Positions 1 through 5,701 of a DNA stretch of 5,701 bases are shown piece by piece. Within the stretch, counting starts at the first letter, position 1; the number at the start of each line of letters is the position of its first letter. The notes below the pieces were generated by a model. The model searched no databases, had not been told where the DNA came from, and was given only the letters and a program-made list of their open reading frames with translations. Source of the DNA: an uncultured Clostridia bacterium. GTDB taxonomy: Bacteria > Bacillota > Clostridia > UMGS1883. The position numbers and the translations under genes were made by a program. The stretch is from assembly GCA_947624455.1 (NCBI GenBank), contig CANQKL010000113.1, forward strand, positions 1 to 5,701, read 5' to 3'.

Positions 1-1061
1 TCAGCCTCGAGGAAATTGTTCTGACGCAGATAGGTCTCGGCGTTGTTCCTTGCGTCATTACTGAAGTCCACATCGGTGAAGAAGTAGGAGTTGAAGCGCG
101 TTTGATAGTATGGGTCAAGCTCCTTGAAAGCCTCGGTATCGGCCACGGCCTCCACGGGGTTTACATATTCTCCCACATATTCAATGTCCCACGTCGGCTG
201 CTCATCCTTAGATACCTGTATAACTCTGTCGGCCTCAAGCCCGGTGTTGTAGGCATCATCGCCTACGTTTGTTATATAAAGCTTGCTGTAAACGGGCGAA
301 ATGGCGTAGCCCAATTCCGGAGAACCAATAAAAGTAAACTGCTGGTTTGTGCCGCCCGCGAAGGTGTACTGAATGAGCTTGCCGCCTATCTCGCGGGACC
401 AGGAATTCACGTCCGCCGCCAGATCGGTGGCCTTGTTTACAAGAGTGTAGGTGTGTACTCCCCTGGGACGCAGGAGCCAGAGCTGCTCGTCGCTGCCGTT
501 GTCGGGAGTAAGATAAAGCTCGGTGGCCAAAATCTGGTCACGGCGGGTGTGAGTGACCTCCTCGGTGGCGCCGTCCTCATTTGTGACTGTTTCGGTCACG
601 TCTTCGGCGGCCAGCGGGGGCGCGGTCAGATATTGACCGTTGAGGCTAATCTTGTAATATCCGGTTTTCATTTCAGCGGCGAGGGTATCAAAGGCAATCT
701 TGCCGTCTTTGACGGTGACGCCGTAGGACAGCCCGGTCAGGTCCTCGGCATCCACAAAGGTGGTGCCGTCCTTGACGGGATAGCCCTCGTCGCCGGGGGT
801 AAAGATATACTCGGGGTCGGCGAAGGTGCCGGCCTTGACGGTGTTGGTTTCGGCGTCATAGTCCACGCTGTAGCCCATAGCCTGAAGCACCGCCCGCAGA
901 GGAACGAGATGGTCGTCGCCAATGTCGGACACTGGGTCGCCGTTCTGGTCTACCTGTTTTACCTCCGTTCCATCAACTGTGATCACAGCCTGAGCAAAGG
1001 CTCCTGTGGCCAATGAAAAGCACAGTACGAGAGAGAGAAGCACAAATGTGAATTTTCTCAT
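1..1061 (-). CDS. Secreted stalk-domain protein with ricin-type beta-trefoil region (C-terminus off the window)
   Basis: Open from an ATG at 1061 to the left edge, 353 codons without a stop. The start follows AAAGGAG (1071-1077) at a 9-nt spacing, behind a strong promoter. Residues 1-23 form a signal peptide: basic MRK, a hydrophobic core, and a likely cleavage after AFA; there is no lipobox. Residues 25-125 match the copper amine oxidase N-terminal-like stalk domain: VDG near 29, the hallmark LVPLRAV at 52-58, then GYSVDYD, and a second half with DGTTFVDAEDL. Residues about 134-295 resemble a beta-trefoil lectin in three degenerate repeats, each ending in a QxW-like element: EQLWLL (192-197), NQQFTF (239-244) and QPTWDI (288-293). 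A polar Thr/Glu-rich stretch (about 152-175) interrupts the first repeat. Residues 300-353 are unassigned. The stalk family is typical of exported Firmicutes proteins and does not imply copper chemistry. An extracellular carbohydrate-binding role is inferred only. The gene is divergent from ilvA, with no obvious functional link to it. Confidence 0.85.
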   Translation of the reverse strand, partial: MRKFTFVLLSLVLCFSLATGAFAQAVITVDGTEVKQVDQNGDPVSDIGDDHLVPLRAVLQAMGYSVDYDAETNTVKAGTFADPEYIFTPGDEGYPVKDGTTFVDAEDLTGLSYGVTVKDGKIAFDTLAAEMKTGYYKISLNGQYLTAPPLAAEDVTETVTNEDGATEEVTHTRRDQILATELYLTPDNGSDEQLWLLRPRGVHTYTLVNKATDLAADVNSWSREIGGKLIQYTFAGGTNQQFTFIGSPELGYAISPVYSKLYITNVGDDAYNTGLEADRVIQVSKDEQPTWDIEYVGEYVNPVEAVADTEAFKELDPYYQTRFNSYFFTDVDFSNDARNNAETYLRQNNFLEA

Positions 1062-1095
1062 AGGTTATTTCTCCTTTAATCAAAATGTTATCTAT

Positions 1096-1124
1096 ATTGT
1101 ACTACTGATTTAAAAAATTGTCAA
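1096..1124 (-). promoter_or_regulatory. Near-consensus sigma-A promoter of the stalk-protein gene
   Basis: On the minus strand, TTGACA (1124-1119) is followed after exactly 17 nt by TACAAT (1101-1096): a perfect -35 and a one-mismatch -10. Transcription would start near 1089, giving a leader of roughly 28 nt that contains the AAAGGAG ribosome site. The promoter points only at the secreted-protein gene. Its -35 box overlaps an inverted repeat (1121-1136), so a bound regulator could block it. Confidence 0.8.
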
Positions 1125-1136
1125 TATTTTTATTGA
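1121..1136. repeat. Inverted repeat TCAATA-N4-TATTGA in the divergent promoter region, possible operator
   Basis: Two perfect 6-bp inverted arms flank a TTTT spacer. The left arm overlaps the -35 box of the leftward promoter (1119-1124), and the whole element lies just upstream of the candidate ilvA -35 box (1146-1151). That placement would suit a regulator repressing one gene and perhaps activating the other. The surrounding DNA is so AT-rich that a 6-bp palindrome could occur by chance, and no regulator is identified. Confidence 0.3.
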
Positions 1137-1145
1137 TTTTTCACC

Positions 1146-1174
1146 TTGCATTTTTCAGCGGATTGTTATAAAAT
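1146..1174 (+). promoter_or_regulatory. Candidate sigma-A promoter of ilvA
   Basis: TTGCAT (1146-1151) is followed after 17 nt by TAAAAT (1169-1174); an alternative -10 is TATAAA at 1167-1172 with a 15-nt spacer. Each box departs from consensus, so this promoter looks weaker than the divergent one. A start near 1181 gives a leader of about 26 nt, too short for a T-box or attenuator. AT-rich sequence yields such matches easily, hence moderate confidence. Confidence 0.45.
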
Positions 1175-1206
1175 AAATAAAATATTTTTTTGACTGGACT
1201 GATATT

Positions 1207-2427
1207 ATGAGCGAAATGCTGACACTGGAAAAATTTGAGGAGGCCGCCGAAAAGGTGAAGGAGGTCACGCTGGAGACTAAGCTGGTATACAGCGAGTACC
1301 TCAGCGAGCAGACCGGCGGTAAAATTTATCTCAAGCCCGAAAATATGCAGTTCACCGGAGCTTACAAGGTGCGCGGGGCCTATTATAAGATCAGCTCTCT
1401 TACCGACGAGGAGCGGGCAAGGGGACTTATAACCGCTTCCGCGGGCAACCACGCCCAGGGCGTGGCTTACGCCGCCCGGAAGTATGGGGTCAAAGCCACT
1501 ATTGTAATGCCCAAATCAACTCCCCTGATGAAGGTAAACCGCACCAAGGGCTATGGGGCAAACGTGGTACTCTACGGCGACGTGTATGACGAGGCCTGCG
1601 CTTACGCCCTGGAGCTGGCGGAAAAGGATGGCCTGACCTTCATTCATCCGTTTGACGATCTGGCCGTCGCGACCGGTCAGGGTTCTATCGCCATGGAGAT
1701 ATTCAAGGAACTGCCCCTTGTGGACTATCTGCTCGTACCCATTGGGGGCGGCGGACTGGCGGCGGGAGTTTCCACCCTTGCCAAGCTGATGCACCCGGGC
1801 GTCAAGGTCATTGGAGTTGAACCGGCCGGGGCCGCCTGCATGAAGGCTTCGCTGGAAAAGGGGGAGGTGACCACTCTTGACGCCGTTAACACCATTGCCG
1901 ACGGCACGGCTGTCAAGACCCCCGGCACAAAGATCTTCCCGTACATACAGAAAAATATTGACGGTATAGTTACAGTTGACGACGAGGATCTTATCGTTTC
2001 ATTCCTCGACATGGTGGAAAACCACAAGATGATCGTGGAAAACAGCGGCCTGTTGTCCGTTGCCGCTTTGAAGCAGCTCGACCTCAAAGGAAAAAAAGCC
2101 GTTGCGATCCTCAGCGGCGGCAATATGGACGTTATAACAATGAGCAGCATAGTCCAGCACGGTCTTATCCAAAGGGACAGGATATTCACCGTTTCCGTGC
2201 TGCTGCCTGACAGGCCCGGTCAGCTTTCCGCTGTGGCGGACGTGATAGCGAAGCAGGATGGCAACGTTATAAAGCTGGAGCATAACCAGTTCGTGGCCAC
2301 GAACCGCAACGCCGCTGTGGAGTTGAAAATCACGCTCGAAGCCTACGGTTCGGAGCATAAGGCGAGGATACTCAAGGCCCTTGAGGAGACGGGATACAGA
2401 CCGAAATTAATTCGAGTTATTTTATAA
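1207..2427 (+). CDS. ilvA: Threonine ammonia-lyase (threonine dehydratase), medium form with one C-terminal ACT domain
   Basis: PLP enzyme converting L-threonine to 2-oxobutanoate and ammonia in the cytoplasm, the committed step to isoleucine. The 406 residues fit the roughly 400-residue form. The fold type II catalytic domain spans about 5-320: PLP lysine K54 in GAYKVRGA, substrate loop SAGNHAQG (78-85), phosphate-binding loop IGGGGLAAG (179-187), and SGGN (303-306), whose serine contacts the PLP ring. Residues about 327-403 form an ACT domain (VLLPDRPGQLSAVADVI), the usual site of amino acid feedback; TdcB-type catabolic enzymes lack it. The ATG at 1207 has only a weak GGA (1196-1198) as ribosome site. 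A better AGGAGG lies inside the gene (1238-1243), but using the GTG at 1255 would remove the first conserved helix, so the upstream start is kept (Met4 remains possible). A catabolic role cannot be excluded from sequence, but the ilvBNC neighbours favour biosynthesis. No terminator follows. Confidence 0.95.
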   Translation: MSEMLTLEKFEEAAEKVKEVTLETKLVYSEYLSEQTGGKIYLKPENMQFTGAYKVRGAYYKISSLTDEERARGLITASAGNHAQGVAYAARKYGVKATIVMPKSTPLMKVNRTKGYGANVVLYGDVYDEACAYALELAEKDGLTFIHPFDDLAVATGQGSIAMEIFKELPLVDYLLVPIGGGGLAAGVSTLAKLMHPGVKVIGVEPAGAACMKASLEKGEVTTLDAVNTIADGTAVKTPGTKIFPYIQKNIDGIVTVDDEDLIVSFLDMVENHKMIVENSGLLSVAALKQLDLKGKKAVAILSGGNMDVITMSSIVQHGLIQRDRIFTVSVLLPDRPGQLSAVADVIAKQDGNVIKLEHNQFVATNRNAAVELKITLEAYGSEHKARILKALEETGYRPKLIRVIL

Positions 2428-2456
2428 ATGAAATTTGCTTTTATACCAAAAAGCAC

Positions 2457-2484
2457 TTGACAAATCGGAAAAAAGTTATACAAT
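2457..2484 (+). promoter_or_regulatory. Strong internal sigma-A promoter for ilvB-ilvN-ilvC
   Basis: In the 91-bp gap after ilvA, TTGACA (2457-2462) and TACAAT (2479-2484) are separated by 16 nt; the -10 sits in the larger TATACAAT. Both boxes are close to consensus, stronger than the candidate ilvA promoter. Transcription would begin near 2491, leaving a leader of about 28 nt with no room for a T-box or leader peptide. The rightward genes can thus be transcribed independently of ilvA. Confidence 0.75.
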
Positions 2485-2490
2485 ATGTAT
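2478..2490. repeat. Perfect short palindrome ATACA-ATA-TGTAT over the ilvB -10 and start region
   Basis: Two 5-bp inverted arms with a 3-bp spacer cover the -10 box (2479-2484) and reach the expected transcription start. A protein bound here would exclude RNA polymerase, so an operator is conceivable. The arms are short, AT-rich and partly formed by the -10 consensus itself, so chance is a serious alternative. Confidence 0.25.
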
Positions 2491-2505
2491 TAATGGTTAT
2501 TTTGC

Positions 2506-2512
2506 AAGGAGG
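2506..2512 (+). promoter_or_regulatory. Ribosome binding site AAGGAGG that fixes the ilvB start
   Basis: AAGGAGG lies 6 nt before the ATG at 2519. The frame is open back to a TTG at 2435, but that codon has no ribosome site and lies upstream of the promoter at 2457-2484. The extra 28 residues also fall outside the synthase family's usual N-terminus. The ATG at 2519 is therefore the start. Confidence 0.9.
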
Positions 2513-2518
2513 CAAATT

Positions 2519-4180
2519 ATGATACTCAACGGCAGTCAAATTTTAGCGGAGGTCCTGGTTGAACAGGGCGTTGACACTTTGTTCGGCTATCCTGGCGGCG
2601 CTATCCTCAATATCTGCGACGCTCTTTACGACTACCGCGACGAAATCAAGCAGTATATTACCGCTCATGAGCAGGGCGCCAGCCACGCCGCTGACGGCTA
2701 TGCGAGAGCTACTGGCAAGACCGGCGTCGTTCTGGCTACCAGCGGCCCCGGCGCAACTAATCTTGTGACCGGTATTGCCACGGCATATATGGACAGCGTC
2801 CCCATGGTGGCCATCACGGGCAACGTGGGTACCAGCCTTATCGGGCGGGACAGCTTTCAGGAAGTATACATCGCCGGTATAACAATGCCAATTACCAAAC
2901 ACAATTTTGTGGTGCGCAGGGTCGAGGATCTGGCGGACACTCTCAGAACGGCCTTCCGCATTGCCAACACCGGCCGCAAGGGCCCGGTTCTTGTGGATAT
3001 ACCAAAAGACGTCACCGGGGCGAAGTGCGAGTTCATTCCCGGTAAAAAGCAGGAAAACACTTACGTTACGCATATCAGCGACGAGGACGTTGAAAAGGTG
3101 GCCGAGGTGATAAACGAGGCAAAGCGGCCCTTCCTTTACTACGGCGGCGGCGTGGGAGCAGCCAAGGCCTGTCAGGACTTGCGCGAGCTTATGAATAAGG
3201 CTGAGATACCTGGCGCACATACGCTTATGGCCGCGGGCATCGTTGGCTGCGATGAGCCTCTGAACCTTGGCCTTATGGGTATGCACGGCCGTCTTTCGGC
3301 TAATTTGGCCGCGGATAAGGCCGATGTGCTTATCGCTGTCGGAACCCGTTTCAGCGACCGTGTGGCGCTGAATACTGAGAAATTTGCCAGAGACGCGAAA
3401 ATAGTTCAGATAGATATAGACCCCAGCGAGGTAAATAAAAACGTTACCGTTGACTACAGCCTCGTGGGCGATGTCAAGGACATACTCGCCAGGCTCCTGC
3501 CCCATATAAAAGAAGCGAAACACACTGAGTGGATCGAACAGATAAACCAGTGGCGCGGCGCGGACAAAAAGCCAATCGACGATCCCTCTGTCCTCAAGCC
3601 CCATCAGATAATGGCGGAAATTTCCCGTCAGGCGGGAGAAAACGCCATATACGTCACCGATGTTGGGCAGCATCAGATGTGGGCGGCGCAGTACTGCCGT
3701 CACCTCCACTCCCGCAGCTTCATTACCAGCGGCGGCTTGGGTACTATGGGCTTTGGCTACGGCGCGGCTATCGGCGCCAAGATCGCCTTCCCCAACAGAC
3801 CTGTTATCCATATAACGGGCGACGGTTCCTTCCACATGAACATGAATGAATGTTGTACCGCCGTGAGCTATAAGGTGCCGGTTGTGACTGTAATTATGAA
3901 CAACAGCGTGCTTGGCATGGTTCGTCAGTGGCAGACCGTGTTCTACAACCGCCGTTACAGCGGCAGCGAACCCGAACGTGTCACAGATTACGCCAAGGTG
4001 GCCGAAGGCTTCGGCGCTAAGGGCTTTAAGTGCGTTAATCTTGAGCAGTTCCAAAAGGCCCTTGAGCTTGCCCTTAAGGAGGACGGCCCCGTTTGGATCG
4101 AGTGCGTCATTGACCGGGAGGAAAAGGTTCTGCCCATGATTCCCGCCGGCGGCACTGTTGACGACGCTATGGAGGAGTAA
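2519..4180 (+). CDS. ilvB: Acetolactate synthase (acetohydroxyacid synthase) large catalytic subunit
   Basis: ThDP-, Mg- and FAD-dependent enzyme condensing pyruvate with pyruvate (2-acetolactate, towards valine and leucine) or with 2-oxobutanoate (2-aceto-2-hydroxybutanoate, towards isoleucine). The 553 residues are a normal length. The N-terminal ThDP-binding domain (about 1-165) has GYPGGA (23-28), catalytic E51 in AHEQGA, and TSGPGATN (74-81). A central FAD-associated domain (about 190-325) has RFSDR (277-281); many homologues read RFDDR, so S279 is a mild variant. The C-terminal ThDP domain (about 365-530) has the metal/ThDP motif GDGS (434-437) through NN (461-462), then GMVRQWQ (466-472). 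P95 and W471 correspond to the positions that govern herbicide sensitivity in plant enzymes. FAD retention and a paired regulatory subunit separate it from the FAD-free catabolic AlsS type. It is the first gene behind the internal promoter, with ilvN 54 bp downstream. Confidence 0.97.
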   Translation: MILNGSQILAEVLVEQGVDTLFGYPGGAILNICDALYDYRDEIKQYITAHEQGASHAADGYARATGKTGVVLATSGPGATNLVTGIATAYMDSVPMVAITGNVGTSLIGRDSFQEVYIAGITMPITKHNFVVRRVEDLADTLRTAFRIANTGRKGPVLVDIPKDVTGAKCEFIPGKKQENTYVTHISDEDVEKVAEVINEAKRPFLYYGGGVGAAKACQDLRELMNKAEIPGAHTLMAAGIVGCDEPLNLGLMGMHGRLSANLAADKADVLIAVGTRFSDRVALNTEKFARDAKIVQIDIDPSEVNKNVTVDYSLVGDVKDILARLLPHIKEAKHTEWIEQINQWRGADKKPIDDPSVLKPHQIMAEISRQAGENAIYVTDVGQHQMWAAQYCRHLHSRSFITSGGLGTMGFGYGAAIGAKIAFPNRPVIHITGDGSFHMNMNECCTAVSYKVPVVTVIMNNSVLGMVRQWQTVFYNRRYSGSEPERVTDYAKVAEGFGAKGFKCVNLEQFQKALELALKEDGPVWIECVIDREEKVLPMIPAGGTVDDAMEE

Positions 4181-4234
4181 AACGCAAAAATAAGCGCAGG
4201 CCCTCTTAAATGTTGCTCAGAAAGGAGAAACACA

Positions 4235-4744
4235 ATGACTAATAAAGTTAACAAGCAGGTCTTGAGCCTTCTGGTGGATAACCATAGCGGCGTTTTAGCC
4301 CGAGTGGCCAGTCTGTTTTGCCAGAGGGGCTTCAATATAGACAGTCTCACCGTGTCTAACACGGACAACCCCGAGATTTCCCGCATAACCATTGTCACCG
4401 AGGGCGACAAGCAGGTTCTTGAACAGATCATCAAGCAGACCGGCAAGCTGGAGGAGACTCGCGCGGTCGTCCACCTCAAAAATGATGAGAGCCTGTTCCG
4501 TGAGCTTCTGCTCATCAAGGTTGCGGCGGATCAGCGGACCCGCAGGGAAATTTGCGGGATTTGCGAGATATATAGAGCTAAGATAGTCGACCTTACGGTT
4601 ACGAGCCTCATTGTCGAGCTGACAGGTAATCCCAGTAAGATAGACGGCTTCCTTGAAATGATGAAGGAATACCAGATACTTGAAATGTGCCGCACCGGCG
4701 TGACCGCGCTGGCGAGAGGCGATATCTCCCACGGAATAAAGTAA
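4235..4744 (+). CDS. ilvN: Acetolactate synthase small regulatory subunit
   Basis: Regulatory partner of IlvB that raises its activity and confers feedback inhibition, classically by valine. At 169 residues it has the usual length of the Firmicutes and E. coli IlvH type. An N-terminal ACT domain (about 7-80) carries DNHSGVLARVASLF then RGFNIDSLTV; N16, G19 and N34 align with E. coli IlvH N11, G14 and N29 at the valine-binding interface, so feedback sensitivity is expected (inference). The C-terminal ALS small-subunit domain (about 84-160) includes ELLLIKV near 90-96 and the typical ending EMCRTGVTALARG (150-162). The ATG follows AAAGGAG (4221-4227) at 7 nt. It lies 54 bp after ilvB and 51 bp before ilvC, with no terminator on either side, consistent with one transcript. 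The symbol ilvH is equally used for this length. Confidence 0.96.
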   Translation: MTNKVNKQVLSLLVDNHSGVLARVASLFCQRGFNIDSLTVSNTDNPEISRITIVTEGDKQVLEQIIKQTGKLEETRAVVHLKNDESLFRELLLIKVAADQRTRREICGICEIYRAKIVDLTVTSLIVELTGNPSKIDGFLEMMKEYQILEMCRTGVTALARGDISHGIK

Positions 4745-4749
4745 GGACA

Positions 4750-4768
4750 GACAGGGTCAGACCCTATC
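4750..4768. repeat. Imperfect palindrome (small hairpin) between ilvN and ilvC
   Basis: GACAGGGT-CAG-ACCCTATC pairs as 8 bp with one C/A mismatch and a 3-nt loop; the core AGGGT/ACCCT (4753-4765) is perfect. No U-run follows directly, so it is not a typical intrinsic terminator. It stands 6 nt after the ilvN stop and before the ilvC ribosome site (AAAGGAG, 4780-4786). Possible roles are mRNA stabilisation or processing, a dispersed repeat, or nothing. Confidence 0.4.
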
Positions 4769-4795
4769 AAATAAATTATAAAGGAGTTTTTTGAC

Positions 4796-5701
4796 ATGAT
4801 TACAAAGTACTATGACAGTGATTGCAACCTCGGTATGCTGGACGGCAAGACCGTAGCTATTATCGGCTTCGGCAGCCAGGGCCACGCCCATGCCCAGAAC
4901 CTTCACGAGAGCGGCGTTGACGTTGTCGTTGGTCTGCGCAAGGACAGCTCAAGCTGGGCCAAGGCCGAGGAAGCCGGACTTAAGGTCATGGAGGTTGAGG
5001 ACGCCGCCGAGGCCGGCGACCTTGTAATGATGCTGGTTCCCGACGAGATCGCCGCCGACATCTACAACACTCAGGTCGCTAAGCATATGAAGCCCGGTAA
5101 CGCTCTTATGTTTGCCCACGGCTTTAACATCCACTTCAAGGCTATCGACCCCGCCAAGGATTTGGACGTTATCATGGTTGCTCCCAAGGGCCCCGGCCAC
5201 ACCGTTCGCTCTCAGTACGTTGAGGGCAAGGGCGTTCCCAGCCTTATCGCCGTATATCAGGATGCAACCGGTCACGCTAAGGATTACGCTCTGGCCTATG
5301 CCAGCGGAATCGGCGCCGGTCGTGCCGGTATTCTGGAGACTACCTTCCGTGAGGAGACTGAAACCGACCTGTTCGGCGAACAGTGCGTACTTTGCGGCGG
5401 CGTTACAGAGCTGATGAAGGCTGGCTTTGACACCCTTGTAGAGGCCGGTTACGAGCCTGAGATGGCTTACTTTGAGTGCATCCATGAGATGAAGCTCATC
5501 GTTGACCTCATCAACAGCGGCGGCTTTGCCATGATGAGATATTCTATCTCCAATACCGCCGAGTACGGCGATTACCGCACTGGCAAGCGTCTTATCACCG
5601 CCGATACCCGTAAGGAAATGAAGAAAGTCCTTTCTGAGATTCAGGACGGCACCTTTGCCAGCGAGTTCATGCAGGAGTTCTCCTCCGGCCGCAAGATCAA
5701 G
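4796..5701 (+). CDS. ilvC: Ketol-acid reductoisomerase, class I (C-terminus off the window)
   Basis: Isomerises and reduces 2-acetolactate or 2-aceto-2-hydroxybutanoate to the 2,3-dihydroxy acids, using NAD(P)H and Mg2+. 302 codons are present; class I enzymes are about 330-340 residues, so some 30-40 are missing only because the window ends. The Rossmann domain (about 1-183) has GFGSQGHAHAQNL (25-37) and the cofactor loop GLRKDSSSW (46-54), whose R48 and serines suggest NADPH preference (inference). H108 lies in AHGF and K131 in PKGPGH. The all-helical knotted domain shows the metal ligands D191 and E195 (DLFGE), E227 and E231 (ECIHE), and S252 in SISNTAEYGD. The ATG follows AAAGGAG (4780-4786) at 9 nt. 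Codon choice is the most biased in the window: 19 of 20 lysines are AAG, against frequent AAA in ilvA, which fits high expression. It is the last visible gene of the cluster. Confidence 0.96.
   Translation, partial: MITKYYDSDCNLGMLDGKTVAIIGFGSQGHAHAQNLHESGVDVVVGLRKDSSSWAKAEEAGLKVMEVEDAAEAGDLVMMLVPDEIAADIYNTQVAKHMKPGNALMFAHGFNIHFKAIDPAKDLDVIMVAPKGPGHTVRSQYVEGKGVPSLIAVYQDATGHAKDYALAYASGIGAGRAGILETTFREETETDLFGEQCVLCGGVTELMKAGFDTLVEAGYEPEMAYFECIHEMKLIVDLINSGGFAMMRYSISNTAEYGDYRTGKRLITADTRKEMKKVLSEIQDGTFASEFMQEFSSGRKIK

Noticed and set aside
102..1016. Plus-strand open frame of 304 codons opposite the secreted-protein gene
   Set aside because: The minus strand has a signal peptide, ribosome site, promoter and recognisable stalk domain. 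The plus-strand product has no recognisable family and begins without a good ribosome site.
1116..1130. CodY-like box in the divergent intergenic region
   Set aside because: AATTGTCAATATTTT has five mismatches to the 15-bp AATTTTCWGAAAATT consensus, including the centre. In AT-rich DNA this is no better than chance.
2436..2455. Hairpin TGCTTTT/AAAAGCA after ilvA as a terminator
   Set aside because: The 7-bp stem has only two G-C pairs, the loop is ATACCA, and no U-run follows, so it is not a convincing terminator.
2435..2518. TTG start giving IlvB 28 extra residues
   Set aside because: The promoter lies inside this extension, there is no ribosome site at 2435, and AAGGAGG with ATG at 2519 is a far better start matching family length.
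2543..4054. Long open frame of 503 codons on the minus strand opposite ilvB
   Set aside because: It lies wholly antisense to a clear ilvB with all catalytic motifs. It has no recognisable domain, and the GC-biased third positions of the sense gene explain the lack of stops.
4791..4796. TTGACA just before ilvC as a -35 box
   Set aside because: No acceptable -10 lies 16-18 nt downstream; the nearest TATGAC is 14 nt away and already inside the coding sequence. The match is formed by the ribosome-site spacer and the start codon.
1..5701. CRISPR arrays, tRNA or rRNA genes, insertion sequences, T-box riboswitches
   Set aside because: No regularly spaced repeats, tRNA-like segments, transposase motifs or long structured leaders are visible. 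The window is almost fully coding, and no gap exceeds 145 bp.

Overview
The window looks like chromosomal DNA from a member of the Firmicutes, most likely a Clostridia or Oscillospiraceae-type gut anaerobe. This is inferred from moderately GC-rich genes with very AT-rich intergenic DNA, strong AAAGGAG-type Shine-Dalgarno sites, near-consensus sigma-A promoters, a secreted copper amine oxidase-type stalk protein, and a medium-form threonine ammonia-lyase next to ilvB-ilvN-ilvC. No species is claimed.

Layout. Bases 1-1061 (minus strand) hold the N-terminal 353 codons of an exported protein: signal peptide, stalk domain, then what looks like a three-repeat ricin-type beta-trefoil. Its C-terminus lies beyond the left edge. 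A 145-bp AT-rich divergent intergenic region (1062-1206) carries a near-consensus promoter for that gene, a weaker candidate promoter for the rightward cluster, and an inverted repeat between them. Rightward come ilvA (1207-2427), a 91-bp gap with a near-consensus internal promoter, ilvB (2519-4180), ilvN (4235-4744) and the first 302 codons of ilvC (4796-5701, cut by the right edge).

How the genes work together. IlvA deaminates threonine to 2-oxobutanoate. The IlvB/IlvN synthase condenses pyruvate with 2-oxobutanoate (towards isoleucine) or with a second pyruvate (towards valine and leucine). IlvC isomerises and reduces the products. These are the first steps of branched-chain amino acid synthesis, and all visible catalytic motifs are intact. 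The ACT domains on IlvA and IlvN suggest feedback control of enzyme activity. At the DNA level, the leaders predicted from the candidate promoters are too short for a T-box or peptide attenuator, so any transcriptional control probably acts at the promoters.

I do not see a new biological system here; the ilv cluster is ordinary. The points most worth a second look are the stalk plus beta-trefoil secreted protein, the internal promoter that fixes the ilvB start, and three small palindromes in the intergenic gaps.
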